A stretch of DNA of 38,794 nucleotides from Ruminococcus sp. (GCA_023665505.1 JAMPDU010000012.1:1-38794), one strand, 5' to 3'. Counted from the first letter of the stretch, positions 20,572-27,828 are shown. Notes: a model not told the origin generated them from the sequence alone. Numbers and translations: made by a program.

Positions 20572-22270
20572 TTTCAACCCTCCCAAAAAGTTCGTGCGTA
20601 CCGTCCTGCAGCTGCTTTTCTTCGTCGGACATCTCATAGCCCAACGCGGTCAGCACCTCGTACAGAAAATCCAGTTCGGGGCAAGGCTTATAAGTACCGC
20701 TGTTAAAACCGTATGTTTCGTAATAGCGCATATCGTAATTGTTTCCGAGCATAGCCGCAACGAGGGCGAGTATTGATTTTATATCGCCATTGTGCAAATT
20801 TTGAATATGCTCGGTTACTGCCAAATTTTTCTCCTCTATACTGCCGTAATCTTCCGTATCGTCAAAGCCGATATAATCCAAAAAATCAGCGAAATCAATT
20901 TCATTGCCATAAGAGGTCAAAACAGCGGCTCGGAGCAAAAAACCGCTCATTAATTTGTAACGCTCCAGCTTGTCCTTTTGAGAAGTACAGCCCTTAAGCG
21001 GATCGCAGTTCTTTATAAAATCACGCCGCAGCCTTGTTGCAATGCATGTGAGTTTATCCAGTTCCGAAAGTATCTGTTTCTCCCGTTCGCGTTCCTTTGC
21101 GGCGGTTTCGGTTTCTTTTTGCCTTTGCTCGCGGGTTTGGATTTCCTCTGGAGTGCGTTCGCGGTAAATCTTAATAAACTTATCTTCTATATTGCAAAAA
21201 TATTTCACACTGCCGGCGTCGGCGTGTTTTTCAAAACTTTCGGCTCTCCACGGCGTTACGTTATCGCAGTAGCACAAATCAAGACGTTCCGCCTCGTCCT
21301 CGGTAATTTCCGCCGCGTATGATTTCACCGTTTCCTTTGCCTTTTCAAAGGCGGCTTGCCTTTTTTCTTCGCTGACCGCGTTTTCGTACGCCCAGTTAAA
21401 ATTGACAGTACCTATTTTTTTCGCAACCTTTTCCCGCTTTTTGGGGTCTGATATGCTGTTCAGCTTTTCAAAATCGCCGAAAGTCGCGCCCTGTTCAAAA
21501 GCTTGCACAATTTTGTCTCTGCCGTATTCAAGCAGTTTCAGACGGCGGCGCACAGTCGATTCCGACAGACCCGTTTTTTCGGAAATGCCGTCGGCTGTGT
21601 CGCCCAAGTCAATCATCATCTGCATACCGTCAAGCTGTTCTATTTTGGTTAAGTCGTTCCGCTGGATATTTTCCGAAAGCATTATTGCGATCTGCTCCAC
21701 AAGAGGAATATTTTCCGCAATAACGCAGGGGACTTGCTCCAGTCCCGCAATTTTAGCCGCCGCAAGCCGCCTGTGCCCGATAAGACAGCGGTATTTGCCC
21801 TCGTGAGGAATAACCGTCAGATTTTGCATAATGCCGTTTTTCTTAATACTTTCCACAAGCTCGGAGACGTCCCCGACGTCCTTGCGGGGGTTGTTGGGGT
21901 GCGGCTCGATTTCGTCCACCGGGATATTTACAAGGGTATTGCCCGGCGCGGAGATTTCGGGGGGATCGTCCGCAGGCTTTGGTTTTTCCTCATCATCGGT
22001 ATTGTTTTGGTATTCTGTTTCAAATCCTTCGGTATCCTTGTCACAGCACTTTTCGGGAGCGGGACAAATAGATTTCCAGCATTCTTGGCAAGCATTGCCA
22101 ACTTCGTCAAAGGAATTGCAAATTCCGTTATGCTGATATGGGAGCGGTACTTTGTCACTCTCAAATAATTCACCGGGACAATAATAACCGTCAAACCAAT
22201 CATCGGTTTCATTAACTTTCGGATAACGCTTTTTGAGCATATCAATGTACGTTAATTCTTTTTTCTCCAT
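20561..22270 (-). CDS. ParB/Spo0J-like DNA-binding protein with a Cys-rich N-terminus
   Basis: 569 aa from MEKKELTYIDMLKKRYPKVN, with AAAGGAAAATTTATT upstream; longer frames lack a site. Residues 31-76 carry six or more Cys (CPGELF, then ICNSFDEVGNACQECWKSIC), likely a zinc site. The ParB domain follows: IPVDEIEPHPNNPRKDVGD around 117-134 and the GHRR motif at 165-168, then a KorB-like HTH (EQLDG...SEKTGLSESTVRRRLKLLEY). The C-terminal 300 residues are helical and charged. No ParA gene is nearby. It may act as a transcription or replication regulator rather than in partition. Confidence 0.88.
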   Translation of the reverse strand: MEKKELTYIDMLKKRYPKVNETDDWFDGYYCPGELFESDKVPLPYQHNGICNSFDEVGNACQECWKSICPAPEKCCDKDTEGFETEYQNNTDDEEKPKPADDPPEISAPGNTLVNIPVDEIEPHPNNPRKDVGDVSELVESIKKNGIMQNLTVIPHEGKYRCLIGHRRLAAAKIAGLEQVPCVIAENIPLVEQIAIMLSENIQRNDLTKIEQLDGMQMMIDLGDTADGISEKTGLSESTVRRRLKLLEYGRDKIVQAFEQGATFGDFEKLNSISDPKKREKVAKKIGTVNFNWAYENAVSEEKRQAAFEKAKETVKSYAAEITEDEAERLDLCYCDNVTPWRAESFEKHADAGSVKYFCNIEDKFIKIYRERTPEEIQTREQRQKETETAAKEREREKQILSELDKLTCIATRLRRDFIKNCDPLKGCTSQKDKLERYKLMSGFLLRAAVLTSYGNEIDFADFLDYIGFDDTEDYGSIEEKNLAVTEHIQNLHNGDIKSILALVAAMLGNNYDMRYYETYGFNSGTYKPCPELDFLYEVLTALGYEMSDEEKQLQDGTHELFGRVENET

Positions 22271-22312
22271 AATAAATTTTCCTTTCTTTTCAGCAACTGC
22301 AACCCCCCGCTC

Positions 22313-22341
22313 TTGACAAACCCGGGAAAATGCAGTATACT
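22313..22341 (+). promoter_or_regulatory. Promoter of a short rightward transcript
   Basis: TTGACA at 22313-22318 and TATACT at 22336-22341, spacer 17. It faces against the early operon. A terminator follows only about 25-60 bases after the expected start of transcription. Confidence 0.7.
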
Positions 22342-22347
22342 TAATAT

Positions 22348-22404
22348 GTAAATATTTTTCCTTGGTCTGATTCAGGCTTAATGCCTTTTCAGACCTATTT
22401 TTTA
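22348..22404 (+). ncRNA. Candidate small RNA between parB and the 62-aa gene
   Basis: The unit runs from the promoter at 22313-22341 to a strong hairpin: GGTCTGA (22364-22370) pairs with TCAGACC (22389-22395), with an inner AGGC/GCCT stem, followed by TATTTTTTATTT. The product of about 57 nt has no reading frame and lies antisense to the parB leader and the last bases of the 62-aa gene. It may tune parB expression. Promoter and terminator are visible; transcription is inferred. Confidence 0.5.
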
Positions 22405-22583
22405 TTTCCGAACCCTCTCGGCTCGGGCTTGTCCTTTTTGTAAATCGGCTTATAACCCATTTTTTCAAGCTCAACCGCCGCATCGGACGGCTTGATTTTC
22501 ATTGCTTTTGCAATTTCGCCAACCGTCATACAGGCGGTGTGCAGTGCCCGCAAACGAAGGGTGTCAATGCCTTTGCGTTTCAA
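22395..22583 (-). CDS. Small HTH-like phage protein
   Basis: 62 aa. The TTG start overlaps the upstream stop in TTGA, and AAAGGAGGACGAAAC precedes it. TVGEIAKAMKIKPSDAAVEL then EKMGYKPIYK looks like a winged-HTH or translation-initiation-factor-2-N-like module. Lys-rich end. Probably DNA-binding; no specific family call. Confidence 0.7.
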   Translation of the reverse strand: MKRKGIDTLRLRALHTACMTVGEIAKAMKIKPSDAAVELEKMGYKPIYKKDKPEPRGFGNKK

Positions 22584-23332
22584 GTTTCGTCCTCCTTTCG
22601 TATCGTCGGCGTACTGTTCATCGCATGCTCCATAAACTTGTCAAGGTCGTAAGAATGCTCGCCCTGCTCAGCGGCGGAGTTCGCCTTGTCGGTGCGAATA
22701 AAACGCCGTATCGTCAAATTATAGTCCTTATAGGTCTTGCCGTGCTGTTGGACGTACTCGTCAACCGCCTGCACATACTGCTTGACGGTGGTTTCGCCGT
22801 ACTCCGCAACAAGCCGCGCGTGTTCCTCATCGCTAAGCAGGACGTGCTTGTATTCGCCGTATTTTTTTCGGACAACTTTAGACTTGTCCGCCTTTTTTGA
22901 GGACTTTTTCGGCGGAGCAATTTTATTTTCCCCAAGCCTGATAAGCGCGTTCAAAATTTTTTCCGAATGTTCAAGGAGCTGTTCTGTCTTGTCCTTTTCG
23001 CGGTTGGACTTCTCCCGATTTTTCAAAATAGCCTCCCCAAGCTGCACCGCATACCCAAGGAGCATGGCGGCGCGGTCGGGTTCGGCGCGCGGATTGCACT
23101 CCCTGCACCACTCAACAAAGTCCCGCATTTCCACAATATCATCTCCATTTTTATTTGATATTTTCCAATGAGTAGGTTTATAATACACGTACATCGAAAA
23201 ATCCGGAAGAAACCAACGATTATTGCAATATACTAATTTCTGCTCATTTCTGATACCATATTCATCATCTATTTTAGTATCTACAATAAGATTTTCCGGC
23301 GGCAATTTTTCTTTTGTTAAAATCCAATTCAT
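22580..23332 (-). CDS. DUF551 fused to a replication-type C-terminal domain
   Basis: 250 aa. The N-terminus MNWILTKEKLPPENLIVDTK, running to YYKPTHW near residue 55, is a DUF551 pattern. The C-terminal half KKYGEYKHVLLSDEEHARLV, then YGETTVKQYVQAVDEYVQQHGKTYKDYNLTIRRF, resembles the tail domain found on phage replisome organisers and DnaD-like proteins. The two are joined by a charged helix. GGAGGAGATTAATCA precedes the ATG. The fusion suggests a replication-linked role. Confidence 0.7.
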   Translation of the reverse strand: MNWILTKEKLPPENLIVDTKIDDEYGIRNEQKLVYCNNRWFLPDFSMYVYYKPTHWKISNKNGDDIVEMRDFVEWCRECNPRAEPDRAAMLLGYAVQLGEAILKNREKSNREKDKTEQLLEHSEKILNALIRLGENKIAPPKKSSKKADKSKVVRKKYGEYKHVLLSDEEHARLVAEYGETTVKQYVQAVDEYVQQHGKTYKDYNLTIRRFIRTDKANSAAEQGEHSYDLDKFMEHAMNSTPTIRKEDET

Positions 23333-23348
23333 TGATTAATCTCCTCCA

Positions 23349-23858
23349 TCATTTTCTGTAAATGTCGCTGTTCACCAGCCGATACTCCTTGCAATTTTTA
23401 TAATCAATTTTTTCCTCCTCAGCCGCAAATTTTTTCAAAGCCTCGGGGACGTCCAAAGTATTATTGATAAACATTTCAAAAAATTCCAACCGCCAGCCGA
23501 AAAGCACCTCGCTCATATGCTTGTCGCGAAAAAGCCTTATGGGTATAAGCTTTGCGGTTTCGCTGTCGTGCCGCATAAATTGCTTTCGCAGGAACGTCCA
23601 TAAGCAAGCCTCCCAAGCCTGCCGCTGGGGGCATTCCTCGCGGTCGCCGAACGGCGGGTGACCGAGTTTGCGCCGCCTTATCGTGTCCTCATAAAAAGCG
23701 TTTATAACGGTATTATTTACGTTAAGCTGTATTCCGTGCGCAATGCAGTACTTGCTCGGCTCGGTGAAAAGCGAAAGTTTCCTCCGTTCCCGTTCCCGCG
23801 CCTCTTCGGCTTGACGCGCCTCGTTTTTTACCCACGGTGTGGCGTACGAACGTGGCAT
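23349..23858 (-). CDS. Early phage protein of unknown function
   Basis: 169 aa from MPRSYATPWVKNEARQAEEA, with AAAGGCGG upstream. A basic, Arg-rich helix at the start is followed by a mainly helical body with WRLEFFEMFINNTLDVPEAL near the end. No motif is recognised. It sits between the DUF551 fusion and the 195-aa gene in a closely spaced early operon. Confidence 0.7.
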   Translation of the reverse strand: MPRSYATPWVKNEARQAEEARERERRKLSLFTEPSKYCIAHGIQLNVNNTVINAFYEDTIRRRKLGHPPFGDREECPQRQAWEACLWTFLRKQFMRHDSETAKLIPIRLFRDKHMSEVLFGWRLEFFEMFINNTLDVPEALKKFAAEEEKIDYKNCKEYRLVNSDIYRK

Positions 23859-23874
23859 AATTTTACACCGCCTT

Positions 23875-24462
23875 TCACTCAACCCACATACGAGGCGGAA
23901 CGCCCTCAATTACACAGTCAAAATCGTCCGTGTTCGCACCTGTCAAATCCTCATACAGACGGTTGATTTTTTCGTTTTTCTTTTCAAGAATTGCCCCGCG
24001 CTCGTCCAACTCCTCAACGATAGAGGTCAAGCAGTCGTGCGCCGCCTTGATGTCGAAAAACAGCACAAGCGCGGTCAGAACTTTACGGAAATTTTTGATA
24101 AGCTGCTCTTTGGTAAATCTCATAAGCCGCTTTTCGGCTTCTGCCACCGCCCAATCTTCTTCGCAGTCAAGCATAGCGTAGTAATCTTCCTCAAATTCAT
24201 CAAAGCCGTAAACCTTTTCTTGATAACCGAGCAGGGCGACCGTCATATCGTTCCAAATGTCTTTTAACTCTTCGCCCGTATTAGCGTCGTATTGGTTGAA
24301 AGCCTCCGATAGGCGGTACGCGCCGTCCGAAAGTTCGTCAAAAAGTTCTTTGTAGTCAAGGTAGTAGCCGCTTTCATCGATTTCGTATCCATAAGGGCTG
24401 CCGTTATAAATTATCTCGTCAAGAAATTCTACAATGTCGCTAAGATTAAGGGATTTCAGCAT
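23875..24462 (-). CDS. Acidic helical early protein of unknown function
   Basis: 195 aa from MLKSLNLSDIVEFLDEIIYN, with GGAGAAAG before the ATG. A TTG start upstream at 24504, also near a GGAGG, would add 14 residues. The protein is rich in Glu, Asp and Tyr (YYLDYKELFDELSDGAYRL) and ends in a coiled coil (SIVEELDERGAILEKKNEKI). No family is recognised. Confidence 0.7.
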   Translation of the reverse strand: MLKSLNLSDIVEFLDEIIYNGSPYGYEIDESGYYLDYKELFDELSDGAYRLSEAFNQYDANTGEELKDIWNDMTVALLGYQEKVYGFDEFEEDYYAMLDCEEDWAVAEAEKRLMRFTKEQLIKNFRKVLTALVLFFDIKAAHDCLTSIVEELDERGAILEKKNEKINRLYEDLTGANTDDFDCVIEGVPPRMWVE

Positions 24463-24510
24463 TGACTTTCTCCATAACGGTTTTTTGGACTGTTTCAATG
24501 TCAACGCCTC

Positions 24511-24867
24511 CTAACTTTGAGTTTTTGATTTTGGATAGTGGTCGCCTATCTCATACTGGATATATTCCAATTCGGGAACGCTGAAAGAATACACAACGGT
24601 TTCGCCGTCCTTTTCACCTTTAATTGTAAGACGGTACGATTCGGGCACGGTATGCGGTATCATAACCCGCGTATCGTTGACCGTGGTGTATGCATAAGAA
24701 ACATAAGACGCTTGGTAATTTTTATTAACCACAATGCCCTCGTCTATTTTGTTGGCGGCGTTTTTGATAAACAGGACAACCGAATAAATCAAAACAGCCA
24801 AAATTATCAAAATCACAAACCCGACAATTAAATCCGACAAGCTTATTCCTTTGACGCGTTTTTTCAT
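24511..24867 (-). CDS. Small membrane-anchored early protein
   Basis: 118 aa. After MKKRVKGISLSDL comes one membrane helix (VGFVILIILAVLIYSVVLFI, about residues 15-34), then a beta-rich outside part with tyrosine-rich strands (YQASYVSYAYTTVNDTRVMI). GAGGAGGTACAGGA precedes the ATG. The topology (Lys/Arg inside, long domain outside) suggests an envelope-facing protein. Function unknown. Confidence 0.75.
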   Translation of the reverse strand: MKKRVKGISLSDLIVGFVILIILAVLIYSVVLFIKNAANKIDEGIVVNKNYQASYVSYAYTTVNDTRVMIPHTVPESYRLTIKGEKDGETVVYSFSVPELEYIQYEIGDHYPKSKTQS

Positions 24868-24879
24868 TCCTGTACCTCC

Positions 24880-25167
24880 TCAAACCATTGACAGCTCTTC
24901 GAGCTCGCGTTCAATGCGTTCTATTTCAAGACGTGCCGCCAAACGCTGCTGTTCAAGCTCCATAGCCTTTTGCGCTGTCGGCAGCATATCGGCAATAATA
25001 CGCATACCGAACTCGCTGTAAAGCCGCGCAATTTGCTCCTGCCCCTCGTGTCCGCTTTGGCTTATGGCGGGGTGGTGGCAGTACACAAAATCAATGCTGT
25101 CGTATTCCTTGTCCGTGGGGAACCGCGTATCTTCCGAAAGTCGGTCTGTAAATTCCCGATACATCAT
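24880..25167 (-). CDS. Small early phage protein
   Basis: 95 aa. GGAGGTGCAGAATTT precedes two adjacent ATG codons. The C-terminal half is a helix rich in Leu, Glu and Arg (ELEQQRLAARLEIERIEREL), likely a coiled coil. The N-terminal half carries YCHHPAISQSGHEGQEQI. No family is recognised. Confidence 0.7.
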   Translation of the reverse strand: MMYREFTDRLSEDTRFPTDKEYDSIDFVYCHHPAISQSGHEGQEQIARLYSEFGMRIIADMLPTAQKAMELEQQRLAARLEIERIERELEELSMV

Positions 25168-25379
25168 AAATTCTGCACCTCCGCATTCTCAAGATTTTTG
25201 CAAAGCCCCAGTCCGCCCGCATACCTCGGCAGCCTTTGGACTTTTTCTTTGCACTGACAGTCCGAACGGTACTGACAATTCAAGCAGTAGGTTTTCAAAT
25301 AATCCTCATAGGTTAGCGCACCCCTGCACACTTGTGTATACCGTTCGCGGGACATCGGCTTAATTTCAATTTCAGCCAT
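25164..25379 (-). CDS. Small Cys-rich early protein
   Basis: 71 aa from MAEIEIKPMSRERYTQVCRG, with GGAGG about 8 bases before this ATG. Two earlier ATGs are in frame but closer to the site. CLNCQYRSDCQC is a CxxCx5CxC cluster that could bind zinc. Its end overlaps the next gene by 4 bases. Confidence 0.7.
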   Translation of the reverse strand: MAEIEIKPMSRERYTQVCRGALTYEDYLKTYCLNCQYRSDCQCKEKVQRLPRYAGGLGLCKNLENAEVQNL

Positions 25380-25731
25380 TTTCATTGCCTCCATTTGCCC
25401 ATTCTGCTAAACCTTTTAAATATTCTTTTTCCGCGTCCATATAACCTATTGTTTTACGCGCTTTTGGGGTAAGTGCCCACCCGTTTATAGGCGGAGCGTC
25501 TTCACAGATAAGCTCCTCAACTTCGCCGTGACTGAATTGTGCGGGACAGCCCTGACTTGCCCTCTTGACTAAGCCGTTATTACGCAGGTCATGCAGAATT
25601 TTAATTGTTTTATATTTTGACATTCCAACTCTTTCCGAAATTAATTTTGCAGGAAAAACAGAAATCCCGTAGAAATTATGTGAAAATTTACATATCACCC
25701 GAAAAACTTTTTCGGTATCTGTTTTAACCAT
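25372..25731 (-). CDS. Winged-helix-like early protein
   Basis: 119 aa, with GGAAGGAAGATGAT before the ATG. AKLISERVGMSKYKTIKILH then DLRNNGLVKRASQG is a clear winged-HTH pattern, so DNA binding is likely. The end overlaps the Cys-rich gene. It may regulate the early operon or take part in replication. Confidence 0.72.
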   Translation of the reverse strand: MVKTDTEKVFRVICKFSHNFYGISVFPAKLISERVGMSKYKTIKILHDLRNNGLVKRASQGCPAQFSHGEVEELICEDAPPINGWALTPKARKTIGYMDAEKEYLKGLAEWANGGNENG

Positions 25732-25732
25732 A

Positions 25733-26053
25733 TCATCTTCCTTCCTTTCTGTTCAGCTCCGCATTCTCAATAATTTTTTTGATTTCTTTCCGTATGTTGT
25801 CCATTCGGGTGTAGCTGCGGATAATATTCACGCACAGCAGGGCGCGGAGATAACCGTCAATATAACTCATCTGACCGTAATATTTTTCCGTCTGTATATC
25901 CCGCTTGGGACTTTTGAGATTGTATTTCCTTATGTCGGCATTGAGCTTTACAGCCTCGTCAATTGCCTTTGACAAGTCGCCGCTTTCGTACTCGTTCTTA
26001 CGTTTCAGCCGTATAACCAACTCGTCAAGCAGCGGTGTTTTTACATTGTACAT
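25733..26053 (-). CDS. Small basic early protein
   Basis: 106 aa from MYNVKTPLLDELVIRLKRKN, with AAAGGAGGAAAAACA upstream. The open frame continues through the folded element upstream (26054-26204), but the ribosome site decides for this start. It is helical, with IDGYLRALLCVNIIRSYTRM and a Lys-rich end. No family is recognised. Confidence 0.72.
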   Translation of the reverse strand: MYNVKTPLLDELVIRLKRKNEYESGDLSKAIDEAVKLNADIRKYNLKSPKRDIQTEKYYGQMSYIDGYLRALLCVNIIRSYTRMDNIRKEIKKIIENAELNRKEGR

Positions 26054-26085
26054 TGTTTTTCCTCCTTTTCGTTTTAATTCCCTCA

Positions 26086-26191
26086 ATCCGCCGTACCTGC
26101 CCGCTCCTCTCTGCATAGGAACGGGAGGCTTTAGGAGAATATGTAAAATGAGTTCCTGCCCGCAAACCCTGAACGGGCAAGTACGGCGGAT
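26086..26191 (-). promoter_or_regulatory. Folded non-coding element in the early operon
   Basis: An 18-base arm starting ATCCGCCGTAC (26086-26103) is complementary to 26174-26191 with one mismatch that becomes a G-U pair in RNA. The 70-base interior can fold again (GGAAC/GTTCC and GCGGGCAG/CTGCCCG pairings). It lies in the 151-base gap upstream of the 106-aa gene, directly before its ribosome site. No reading frame of its own. It may be a cis-acting RNA or an inserted palindromic element. Confidence 0.5.
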
Positions 26192-26204
26192 CGGGAGAGG
26201 CGAG

Positions 26205-26519
26205 TTAATCGGCGTCAATGTTGTAAGTGATTCCTATTCCGTTGACTTCTTTTTTATAATATTCCGCCTCGTCGGAAGAGAAGTCTAAAGCATATCCCGC
26301 CTGTTCCAGCTCATTTTTGCTTACGGCGAAATTCTCGCCGTTAAACTGCAAACGCGTCAGCAGCTTAACAGTACTCTCGTACGTTCTGTTTTTGCTGATA
26401 ATGTCCTCGGGGCAAACTTCCTGCATTTTATCGCAGTACTCACTGCAAAGCTCCATAAACTTCTCCCGAAAGTCAAGAGCAACTTGCACAGCCGCATAAA
26501 TTTTCTTGTTTTCAACCAT
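26205..26519 (-). CDS. Early phage protein of unknown function
   Basis: 104 aa from MVENKKIYAAVQVALDFREK, with AAAGGGTGAGAAAA upstream. The start overlaps the end of the 57-aa gene. A helical first half (ELCSEYCDKMQEVCPEDIIS) and a mixed second half (YESTVKLLTRLQFNGENFAV). No family is recognised. Confidence 0.72.
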   Translation of the reverse strand: MVENKKIYAAVQVALDFREKFMELCSEYCDKMQEVCPEDIISKNRTYESTVKLLTRLQFNGENFAVSKNELEQAGYALDFSSDEAEYYKKEVNGIGITYNIDAD

Positions 26520-26685
26520 TTTTCTCACCCTTTCCAAAGTCATTGATACGCCGCTTGACAATATCAATGCTCATTATAATTACCTGTAAGCTTGTCTGTT
26601 CCGCCGCTTTCTGCGGGTCGATAAGCGCCCGAAGTTCCTGCTGAGCCTGTTCAAGGTGCTTTATTGCCGCCGAATAGCCGTTCAT
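26512..26685 (-). CDS. 57-aa helical early protein
   Basis: The frame reads MNGYSAAIKHLEQAQQELRA, then LIDPQKAAEQTSLQVIIMSI and a basic end. GGGGGTGG lies 6 bases before the ATG. It ends inside the start of the next gene (overlap 8 bases). It is predicted to be one or two helices. No function is recognised. Confidence 0.65.
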   Translation of the reverse strand: MNGYSAAIKHLEQAQQELRALIDPQKAAEQTSLQVIIMSIDIVKRRINDFGKGEKNG

Positions 26686-26702
26686 AAATTGCCACCCCCT
26701 AT

Positions 26703-26942
26703 TCAGCTCCGCGTCCTGCTTTTCTGCGGCAGACCGCCGTTCGGCGGAAAATACTCCACTATATCCTCTTGGGGGACTTTCAACAGTTCAAGTATTGCGT
26801 AAATCTCGTCAATGTCCCAAGCGTACTTGTGCGTCATATGCGCCGATATGTACGCCGTACTCTTGCCGAGATAATTTGCAAGAGCAATGCTGTTTATGTC
26901 CATTTCAGCCATTTTGCCCCGCAGTTTTGCGTATGGTTTCAT
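26703..26942 (-). CDS. DUF739-like HTH phage regulator
   Basis: 79 aa. KPYAKLRGKMAEMDINSIAL followed by ANYLGKSTAYISAHMTHKYA is the Cro/C1-like HTH of DUF739, in which the G-K-S/T turn contacts DNA. WDIDEIYAILELLKVPQEDI forms the C-terminal helix pair. GTGAGGTGAGCAGGT precedes the ATG, a leader almost identical to that of the 40-aa gene. It probably regulates early expression. Confidence 0.78.
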   Translation of the reverse strand: MKPYAKLRGKMAEMDINSIALANYLGKSTAYISAHMTHKYAWDIDEIYAILELLKVPQEDIVEYFPPNGGLPQKSRTRS

Positions 26943-26970
26943 ACCTGCTCACCTCACAATAATATTTTTC

Positions 26971-26999
26971 TTGACACACTCAATCCCCTGCTGTATAAT
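26971..26999 (+). promoter_or_regulatory. Perfect promoter of the 75-aa gene
   Basis: TTGACA at 26971-26976 and TATAAT at 26994-26999, spacer 17. It points against the early operon. Confidence 0.88.
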
Positions 27000-27023
27000 T
27001 AAGAGCAGGAAAGGGGGTGCGTT

Positions 27024-27251
27024 ATGTATACGGTTACAGCAACTTATTCCGATAAAAATACACGTTTTCGAGAAGTCAAACACGTTACCAAAATAACATA
27101 CCGTGTTGCGGCTTTTGATTATGAAATCGTTGGCGATGAAATTTTGACACACGAATTTTCCGCCGCCGTTCCTCTTCATTTGTTCTCGGAAAACCAGCAA
27201 GTTATTATTTATCCCGATAAAATAATAGACCTGCAGATAACAAAAGAATAA
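27024..27251 (+). CDS. 75-aa counter-oriented early-region protein
   Basis: Starts MYTVTATYSDKNTRFREVKH, with AAAGGGGGTGCGTT upstream. Small and beta-rich (VTKITYRVAAFDYEIVGDEI), with no recognised family. It has its own promoter and meets the 40-aa gene tail to tail with a short gap, so it is likely on in the lysogen while the early operon is off. A moron role is inferred from orientation and promoter. Confidence 0.75.
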   Translation: MYTVTATYSDKNTRFREVKHVTKITYRVAAFDYEIVGDEILTHEFSAAVPLHLFSENQQVIIYPDKIIDLQITKE

Positions 27252-27255
27252 GTTT

Positions 27256-27378
27256 TTAACGAAAGATTATCCTTATTTTGGCTTTGGGATAATCTTTTGT
27301 TATTTGGACAATGAATTTTTTGACATCGTCATACTTAAAACCTTTGGGTACGTAAAAGGTTATTTCCATTCGGTTCAT
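27256..27378 (-). CDS. 40-aa early protein after the Cro-like gene
   Basis: The frame reads MNRMEITFYVPKGFKYDDVK and ends with IRIIFR. GAGGTGAGCAGGC precedes the ATG. It lies 15 bases after the Cro-like gene. The last codons contain an AAAGATTATCC/GGATAATCTTT inverted repeat (27261-27294) that on the other strand may end the 75-aa transcript. It resembles short phage proteins with an I-T-F-Y-V-P start. Confidence 0.65.
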   Translation of the reverse strand: MNRMEITFYVPKGFKYDDVKKFIVQITKDYPKAKIRIIFR

Positions 27379-27393
27379 GCCTGCTCACCTCAC

Positions 27394-27588
27394 TTATGAT
27401 TTTTTAAAAAGATACTTAAAATCCAGCTCGGGGAAAAGGTTTTCTTTGATATTAAAAGCCTCCTCCACATAAAAGCTCCTGTCTTGGATTTTTGTCCGAA
27501 AAGTAGCCTCGGGCATACCTATTGCCAATGCGGCGGCGTTAATAGATATACCCTTTTTTTGCAGATTTTCAAGCAAATTTGTGTACAT
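27394..27588 (-). CDS. Cro-like HTH protein, first early gene
   Basis: 64 aa. LENLQKKGISINAAALAIGM then PEATFRTKIQDRSFYVEEAF is an HTH of the Cro/XRE kind. GAAGGAGTGATTTT precedes the ATG. It is transcribed from the leftward promoter that is divergent to the repressor gene, the classical cro position. It probably binds the same operators and favours the lytic state. Confidence 0.8.
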   Translation of the reverse strand: MYTNLLENLQKKGISINAAALAIGMPEATFRTKIQDRSFYVEEAFNIKENLFPELDFKYLFKKS

Positions 27589-27613
27589 AAAATCACTCCT
27601 TCTGTTTATTTTG

Positions 27614-27768
27614 TACGCATTTTCGGTTTATGGCTTTATTATAACCGCATTTTCGTACTTTGTCAAGTAGTTTTGTACGTTTTTTCGTATTTCTTGGTTT
27701 TGCACAAAAACCAAATTATGTATTTGTAAAATTTATACAATGTTTATATTTTAATACGAATTTTCGTA
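27614..27768. promoter_or_regulatory. Four operators of the lysis-lysogeny switch
   Basis: TACGCATTTTCGGT (27614-27627), ACCGCATTTTCGTA (27644-27657), TACGTTTTTTCGTA (27676-27689) and TACGAATTTTCGTA (27755-27768) share the near-palindrome TACGnATTTTCGTA. The second fills the spacer of the leftward promoter, the first lies just downstream of it, and the fourth lies just upstream of the -35 box of the rightward promoter. This suits a repressor that blocks the early promoter and tunes its own. Confidence 0.8.
27638..27666 (-). promoter_or_regulatory. Leftward early promoter
   Basis: TTGACA at 27666-27661 and TATAAT at 27643-27638, spacer 17, with an operator inside the spacer. It drives the cro-like gene and the early operon. 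Confidence 0.88.
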
Positions 27769-27776
27769 CAAACGTA

Positions 27777-27805
27777 TTGACAACTAACAATAAACGTGAT
27801 ATAAT
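27777..27805 (+). promoter_or_regulatory. Rightward repressor promoter
   Basis: TTGACA at 27777-27782 and TATAAT at 27800-27805, spacer 17, with an operator 8 bases upstream. It drives the repressor and perhaps the following lysogeny genes. Confidence 0.88.
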
Positions 27806-27828
27806 GCAATTATGAAAGGAAGTGCATT

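Noticed and set aside
22271..22483. N-terminal extension of the ParB-like gene
   Set aside because: The extension covers the promoter and hairpin of the small RNA unit and lacks a ribosome site; the ATG at 22270 has one.
27261..27300. Inverted repeat as a pure intergenic terminator
   Set aside because: It lies inside the coding end of the 40-aa gene with a good ribosome site; it may still end the opposite transcript but is not non-coding.
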